9,821 nt of DNA, taken from assembly GCA_017518025.1 (NCBI GenBank), contig JAFWWR010000212.1:1-9821 (forward strand), written 5' to 3'. Positions 5,566 through 9,821 of the stretch are shown here, piece by piece. The position numbers were made by a program, and so were the translations under genes. Numbering within the stretch: position 1 is the stretch's first letter; every line of letters starts with the position of its first letter. The stretch is from Clostridia bacterium. Lineage in GTDB: Bacteria > Bacillota > Clostridia > Oscillospirales > CAG-272. The notes below the pieces were generated by a model. It made no database searches, had not been told where the DNA came from, and saw only the letters and a list, made by a program, of their open reading frames with translations.

Positions 5566-6525
5566 TCACTTGTTCCAGCATGCCACGAAATGGCCGTCGC
5601 CGCGATCGGTCAGGGCGGGGCATTCCTCGGCGCACTTTTCCGTCGCGAATCTGCATCTGGTGCGGAAGGCGCAGCCGGTGGGCATTTTCAGCGGGCTCGG
5701 AACGTCTCCCTCAAGCAGGATGCGCTTCCTCGCCTTGGTGATCTTGGGATCGGGGATCGGCACCGCCGAAAGGAGAGATTCGGTGTACGGATGTACGGGG
5801 TGCTCGTTGAGCTCGTCGGAATCGGCGATCTCCACGATCTTCCCCAGGTACATCACCGCGATCCTCTTTGAGATATGATGGACCACCAGAAGGTCGTGGG
5901 CTATGAACAGATACGCCACGCCCAGCTTTTCCTGGAGTTCCTCGAACATATTTATGACCTGCGCTTGGATGGACACGTCCAGCGCCGAGACGGGCTCGTC
6001 GCAGACGATGAACTTCGGCTCCGCAGCCAGAGCCCGGGCGATGCCGATGCGCTGGCGCTGCCCGCCGGAGAACTCATGGGCGTAGCGGCGCGCGTGCTCC
6101 GCGTTGAGTCCCACGAAATTCATCAGCTCGAGGATCCTCTCGCGCCTTTCCTTGCGGTTGGAGCAGAGATGGTGGACGTCGAGGGGCTCGCCGATGATGT
6201 CCTCCACCGTCATTCTCGGGTCGAGAGAAGAGTAGGGGTCCTGAAAGACCATCTGCATTTTGCGGCGCATTCCGGTGATGTTCTTTTTCGTCACCTCTTC
6301 GCCGTCGAAGATCACCTGACCGTCGGTGGGCTCGTACAGACGGAGGATGGACCGTCCGACCGTCGTTTTGCCGCATCCGGACTCGCCCACGAGACCCAGG
6401 GTCTCGCCCTCGTTCACGGTGAACGAAACGTCGTCCACGGCCTTGAGAGGCACGGTCTTGAAGAAACCGACCTTGATGGGGAAGTACTGCTTCAGATTCT
6501 TAACTTCGACAAGAGTTCTGCTCAC
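5566..6525 (-). CDS. oppF: Oligopeptide ABC transporter ATP-binding protein OppF
   Basis: 319 residues from the GTG at 6525, preferred because GGAGG stands about 9 bases before it; the upstream TTG at 6546 would add seven residues and swallow that ribosome binding site. Cytoplasmic ATPase of the Opp/Dpp type: Walker A GESGCGKT (47-54), Q-loop in MVFQDPYSSLDP, signature FSGGQ (152-156), Walker B FIVCDEP (172-178), switch histidine H210. The C-terminal Opp/Dpp extension holds HPYTESLLSAVP and cysteines C285, C291, C298 and C316 in the pattern that binds an iron-sulfur cluster in some DppD/OppD proteins. It starts one base after the oppD stop, so it is translationally coupled to oppD and should pair with OppD as the second ATPase. 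Confidence 0.93.
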   Translation of the reverse strand: MSRTLVEVKNLKQYFPIKVGFFKTVPLKAVDDVSFTVNEGETLGLVGESGCGKTTVGRSILRLYEPTDGQVIFDGEEVTKKNITGMRRKMQMVFQDPYSSLDPRMTVEDIIGEPLDVHHLCSNRKERRERILELMNFVGLNAEHARRYAHEFSGGQRQRIGIARALAAEPKFIVCDEPVSALDVSIQAQVINMFEELQEKLGVAYLFIAHDLLVVHHISKRIAVMYLGKIVEIADSDELNEHPVHPYTESLLSAVPIPDPKITKARKRILLEGDVPSPLKMPTGCAFRTRCRFATEKCAEECPALTDRGDGHFVACWNK

Positions 6526-6526
6526 G

Positions 6527-7519
6527 TCATTCCCCTCCTTCCTCAAAGGCCTCTTTGACGTTCATCCAGCAGGCGGCCTTGTGATCGTCGTTGATCCAGA
6601 CCTCCTCCGGGACCTCGGTGAGGCATATCTTCATGGCGGAGTCGCATCTCGCGCAGAAGGCGCATCCCTTCGGCAGATTGAGCATATTTATGGGGGTGCC
6701 GAGGATCGGCTCCAGCTTTTCTTTCATATTGTTGATGTTGGGGATGGAGCGCAGGAGCCCCTTGGTGTATTCGTGCTTCGGGTTGTAGAAGATCTCCTCC
6801 CCGGTGCCGCGCTCGCAGATCCGGCCGCCGTACATGACGACCACGTTGTCGCACATGTCCGCGATGACGCCCAGGTCGTGGGTGACCAGGATAACGGCCA
6901 TACCGATCTTTTTCTGCAGGTCCTGGATGAGCTCGAGGATCTGCGCCTGGATGGTAACGTCAAGGGCGGTGGTGGGCTCGTCCGCGATAAGCAGGTCGGG
7001 CTCGCAGGCCAGCGCCATGGCGATCATGACTCTCTGCCTCATACCGCCGGAGAGTTCGTGGGGGTACTGCTTAATGCGTTTTTTCGGCTCGTTGATGCCC
7101 ACCAGTTCCAGAAGTTCCACGGCGCGGGCTGTGGCCTCTGCGCCTTTCTTGTCGGTGTGGAGCTTGATGGCCTCTTTGAGCTGACTGCCGATGGTGAAGA
7201 CGGGGTTAAGACTCGTCATGGGGTCCTGGAAGATGATGGAGCAGCACTTTCCGCGGAAGTTCCGCATCTGCTTCTCCGAGTATCCCGCAAGATCCTCGCC
7301 TTTATACAGTATTCTGCCGCCGGTTATCTTGCCGGTGTCGGCAAGAATCTGCATTATGGAATAGGCGGTGACGGATTTCCCGGAGCCGGACTCTCCCACG
7401 ATCCCGAGGATCTCCCCGTGATCCAGGTCGAAGCTCACGCCGTTGACGGCGCAGACCTCGCCGGCGTCCGTGAAGAAAGAGGTGTGCAGGTCCAGAACGC
7501 TGATAAGAGTTTGTTTCAT
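6527..7519 (-). CDS. oppD: Oligopeptide ABC transporter ATP-binding protein OppD
   Basis: 330 residues from ATG at 7519, chosen over an upstream start (to 7600) that would lie inside oppC; AGAGGTGA precedes this ATG. Walker A GESGSGKS (42-49), Q-loop IIFQDPMTSLNP, signature LSGGM (156-160), Walker B LLIADEP (176-182), D-loop TTALDV, switch H214. The C-terminal oligopeptide-transporter extension carries C286, C289, C292, C299 and C317; four of these match the iron-sulfur cysteine pattern of this family. Together with OppF it powers the permease. It begins 5 bases after the oppC stop, in the same operon. Confidence 0.94.
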   Translation of the reverse strand: MKQTLISVLDLHTSFFTDAGEVCAVNGVSFDLDHGEILGIVGESGSGKSVTAYSIMQILADTGKITGGRILYKGEDLAGYSEKQMRNFRGKCCSIIFQDPMTSLNPVFTIGSQLKEAIKLHTDKKGAEATARAVELLELVGINEPKKRIKQYPHELSGGMRQRVMIAMALACEPDLLIADEPTTALDVTIQAQILELIQDLQKKIGMAVILVTHDLGVIADMCDNVVVMYGGRICERGTGEEIFYNPKHEYTKGLLRSIPNINNMKEKLEPILGTPINMLNLPKGCAFCARCDSAMKICLTEVPEEVWINDDHKAACWMNVKEAFEEGGE

Positions 7520-7524
7520 GACGG

Positions 7525-8610
7525 TCACCTCTTGAGTTTCGGGTCGAACGCGTCGCGCAGACCGTCGCCGATCAGATTCAGACTCAGCACGATGAGACAT
7601 ATCATCACCGCGGGGAAGACAAGCTTATACGGGTAACTCTGTATTCCCTCGCGCGCCTTGTTGGCAAGGGAGCCGAGGGACGGCATGGGCGCCTTGACGC
7701 CGATGCCGACGAAGCTCAGGAAACTCTCCGTGAATATGGCGGAGGGGATCTGAAGAGCCGTGGAGATGATGATGACGGAAATACAGTTCGGGAGGATGTG
7801 CTTCCTGATGATCCTGCCGGGCTTCGCACCGATGGCTCTCGCCGCCAGGACGTACTCATGCTCCTTAATGGAGAGGATCTGACCGCGGATGAGGCGGGCG
7901 AGACCGACCCAGTACAGGAGACCGAACACGATGAATAGGCTGACCATGTTGGTGCCGAGCCGCGCCAGGATGGAGCCGCTCTTGAATTTCAGCACCTGGT
8001 TCAGCACCACGGACAGAAGGATGATTATCAGCATATCCGGCAGGGAGTAGATGATGTCGACGATGCGCATCATGATAAGGTCCACCTTGCCGCCCACGTA
8101 TCCCGATATACTGCCGTAGATAAGGCCGATGATCAGGACGATGATGCTGGCGAAAAGGCCCACGATGAGAGAGATGCGTGTGCCGTAGATGACGCGGACG
8201 AAATAGTCGCGGCATTGCTCGTCGGTGCCGAAGATGTGGGGGAACCGCGTGCCGCCGTTGTCGATATACTCCTGCTCAAGCTTGCTGTACTTGAACGGAG
8301 CCAGGTTTTTCGCTCCCTTGTCGCGTCTGCCGTTGACGGAGAGCATTTCCTCGTACTTGTACGGGACGATCATGGGCGCGACGATGATGGTCACGATGAT
8401 CACGAGAAGGATCACCATGCTGATTACGGCGAGAGGGTTGCGGAACAGCTTTCTCATGCCGTCCTTGAAGAACGTGGTGCTCTTGCTCATCACGTCCTGC
8501 TGGCGCTTTTCCTCCTCGGTGGCGGGGGCGAAGTTCTCCTTCGAGAACTTGCTCAGATCCAGCTGAGCGCTGAGAGGGCGTCTCTTCGGAAGATCGTTTT
8601 TGTTATCCAT
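7525..8610 (-). CDS. oppC: Oligopeptide ABC transporter permease OppC
   Basis: 361 residues from ATG at 8610; a GTG at 8619 directly abuts the GAGGAG ribosome binding site and is less likely. A cytoplasmic N-terminal tail with EEEKRQQ is followed by a first membrane segment at about 58-82, the large periplasmic-side loop typical of OppC (about 84-137), then several more membrane segments. The ATPase-docking EAA loop is EYVLAARAIGAKPGRI (252-267), continuing RKHILPN. FTESFLSFVGIGVKAPMPSLG (293-313) is the usual OppC/DppC signature. It begins 14 bases after the oppB stop and pairs with OppB as the membrane channel. Confidence 0.94.
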   Translation of the reverse strand: MDNKNDLPKRRPLSAQLDLSKFSKENFAPATEEEKRQQDVMSKSTTFFKDGMRKLFRNPLAVISMVILLVIIVTIIVAPMIVPYKYEEMLSVNGRRDKGAKNLAPFKYSKLEQEYIDNGGTRFPHIFGTDEQCRDYFVRVIYGTRISLIVGLFASIIVLIIGLIYGSISGYVGGKVDLIMMRIVDIIYSLPDMLIIILLSVVLNQVLKFKSGSILARLGTNMVSLFIVFGLLYWVGLARLIRGQILSIKEHEYVLAARAIGAKPGRIIRKHILPNCISVIIISTALQIPSAIFTESFLSFVGIGVKAPMPSLGSLANKAREGIQSYPYKLVFPAVMICLIVLSLNLIGDGLRDAFDPKLKR

Positions 8611-8624
8611 TCTTCGCACTCCTC

Positions 8625-9536
8625 TCAGTCATACTTTATACGGGGATCGACGAACTTATACAGCAGGTCGCATATAAGGTTCGCGATGACCATAAGCGTG
8701 GCGAGGAATATCGTCGTCGCCATGATAAGCGTGTAGTCGCGGTTTCCGATGCCGCTGATGAACTTTTCACCGAGGCCGCCCACGGTGAAGATCTTTTCGA
8801 TGACCATGGAGCCGGTGATTATGTAGGCGATCTGCGGGCCGGCGTAGGTGATCACCGGGATAAGGGAGTTGCGGAGCGCGTGCTTGAAGATCATTTTGAC
8901 CTTGGACACGCCCTTGGACTTCGCCGTCCTGATGTAGTCCTGCCCCAGCGCGTCGAGCATACTCGTCTTGGACAGTCTTGTGATGTACGCCATCGGGTAG
9001 GCGGAGAGGGCGATGACCGGCAGCACGTAGTTCGTGTTGTTGGTCGACCAGACGTCCACCACGTGGAACTGGATACAGAAGATCAGAAGCAGCAGCGTCG
9101 CCAAAACGAAGGACGGCACGGCGGTCATCAGCGTCGATAAGAAGACGATGATCCTGTCGGGCAGCTTGTTCCGCATCAGAGCGGCGAGACTCCCGAATAT
9201 GACGCCGAAGAACAGCGCCACCGCCATGGCTGTGATTCCGAGCTTCGCCGAGATCGGGAAGGACTCGCCGATGATGTCGGTGATGTTCCGTCCGTTTTTC
9301 AGCGACACGCCGAAATCGCCGTGGAGGATCCCTTTCATATAATTGAAGAACTGCTCGGGCACGCTCTTGTCGAGGCCGTACCTGGCGTTCAGCGCCTTGA
9401 CCGTGGACTCGCTCAGCGCCTTTTCGCGGTTGAACGGCCCGCCGGGCACGGCGTGCATCGTAAAGAACGTAATCGCGCAAATGATGAACACTGTCAAAAC
9501 AGCCAGCAGGATGCGCTTTATCACGTACTTGATCAT
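8625..9536 (-). CDS. oppB: Oligopeptide ABC transporter permease OppB
   Basis: 303 residues from ATG at 9536 (MIKYVIKRILLAVLTVF), with GGGGAGGGGAG upstream. A longer frame to 9647 would overlap the promoter and adds a non-membrane leader, so it was rejected. The first membrane segment is at 8-27, then the family motif MHAVPGGPF (27-35) and GDFGVSLKNG. There are five further hydrophobic segments. The EAA loop is DYIRTAKSKGVSKVKMIFKH (200-219), continuing ALRN, and the tail is DLLYKFVDPRIKYD. It is the first gene of the operon, directly behind a consensus promoter. Confidence 0.95.
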   Translation of the reverse strand: MIKYVIKRILLAVLTVFIICAITFFTMHAVPGGPFNREKALSESTVKALNARYGLDKSVPEQFFNYMKGILHGDFGVSLKNGRNITDIIGESFPISAKLGITAMAVALFFGVIFGSLAALMRNKLPDRIIVFLSTLMTAVPSFVLATLLLLIFCIQFHVVDVWSTNNTNYVLPVIALSAYPMAYITRLSKTSMLDALGQDYIRTAKSKGVSKVKMIFKHALRNSLIPVITYAGPQIAYIITGSMVIEKIFTVGGLGEKFISGIGNRDYTLIMATTIFLATLMVIANLICDLLYKFVDPRIKYD

Positions 9537-9575
9537 TTTCTGTCTCCCCTCCCCGGGAACGATTTGTTTGAGTAT

Positions 9576-9595
9576 GAGGCCCCGCGAGGGACCTC
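9576..9595 (-). other. Small hairpin in the oppB leader
   Basis: On the minus strand GAGGTCCC pairs with GGGGCCTC around TCGC, in the roughly 75-nt leader between the promoter and the ribosome binding site. No U tract follows, so it is not a terminator. It could affect mRNA stability or be chance in GC-rich sequence. Confidence 0.3.
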
Positions 9596-9618
9596 CCGGA
9601 ATAACAATTGAATAACTT

Positions 9619-9647
9619 ATTATAAGGCAGTGTTTTGAATTTGTCAA
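9619..9647 (-). promoter_or_regulatory. Consensus sigma-A promoter of the opp operon
   Basis: Minus strand TTGACA (9642-9647), 17 bp, TATAAT (9619-9624): both hexamers match consensus exactly. Start expected near 9612. The AT-rich flanks stand out from the GC-rich genes. No other equally strong promoter is visible within the five-gene run. Confidence 0.92.
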
Positions 9648-9786
9648 TATTTACACGCAAAAACGACGGCCTTTTTTGAGAAAATTGCCCGATTTTGCTC
9701 CGTTTTTCCGATAATTTGTGAATAATATACAACAGACGGAACGTTTTATCCGGCAAAAAGACCCCGCCGACGCCGGACAGAAACGG

Positions 9787-9821
9787 AAAAAAGAGAGGCG
9801 CGTCCCCGGGGAGGGGACGCG
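9787..9821 (-). terminator. Terminator of a minus-strand gene beyond the right edge
   Basis: CGCGTCCCC (9799-9807) and GGGGACGCG (9813-9821) form a 9-bp GC-rich stem with a 5-nt loop. On the minus strand CCTCTC and then TTTTTT follow. The stem reaches the window edge and may be longer. Between this and the opp promoter (about 9650-9786) I see no gene or clear site. Confidence 0.65.

Noticed and set aside
6527..7600. A longer OppD start at 7600
   Set aside because: The extra 27 residues overlap the oppC coding region and are arginine-rich shadow sequence. The ATG at 7519 has a proper ribosome binding site.
8625..9647. A longer OppB start at 9647
   Set aside because: It would start inside the -35 box of the operon promoter and precede the normal first membrane segment with unrelated sequence.

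Overview
The window looks like chromosomal DNA of a Clostridia-type Firmicute, probably an uncultured gut lineage. The reasons are a T-box leader, consensus sigma-A promoters with exact 17-bp spacers, a Bacillus-like tRNA-Trp (A1-U72, discriminator G73, no encoded CCA) and clostridial-style lipoprotein signals. Most genes are GC-rich; the stretch from about 2000 to 3650 is visibly AT-richer and looks like accessory DNA.

Layout. (1) 1-1413, minus: a gene cut by the left edge that joins a complete TIM-barrel (sugar-phosphate isomerase/epimerase-like) domain to the start of an acyl-CoA synthetase/AMP-binding domain. Ahead of it lie a T-box leader with its intrinsic terminator and a strong promoter (1491-1789). 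(2) 1830-1990, plus: a divergent promoter, tRNA-Trp(CCA) and a very regular terminator hairpin. (3) 2019-2674: a non-coding accessory stretch with two more perfect hairpins, a decayed tRNA-like sequence, and two copies (2114-2296 and 2405-2582) of a roughly 180-bp element built of small hairpins punctuated by GTGAAAT on the left half and ATTTCAC on the right half. The second copy leads straight into a ribosome binding site and the first residues of what looks like a four-helix-bundle (23S rRNA IVP-like) gene, broken after 24 codons. (4) 2725-3576, minus: a SAM-dependent methyltransferase with its own promoter. (5) 3655-9647, minus: an oligopeptide/dipeptide ABC transporter operon in the order permease B, permease C, ATPase D, ATPase F, substrate-binding lipoprotein A, driven by a TTGACA-17-TATAAT promoter and closed by a strong terminator. 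(6) 9787-9821: a terminator for a minus-strand gene outside the window.

In the transporter, OppB and OppC form the membrane channel, OppD and OppF hydrolyse ATP (each has a C-terminal cysteine cluster), and OppA captures substrate outside the cell. The OppA-like protein is the most striking object here. The roughly 80-residue segment that normally closes this family comes directly after the signal peptide, and the protein stops where that segment would normally begin, so it reads as a circular permutation. The other points worth attention are the hairpin-array elements with their broken four-helix-bundle gene, and a T-box that appears to control a non-aminoacyl gene fusion.
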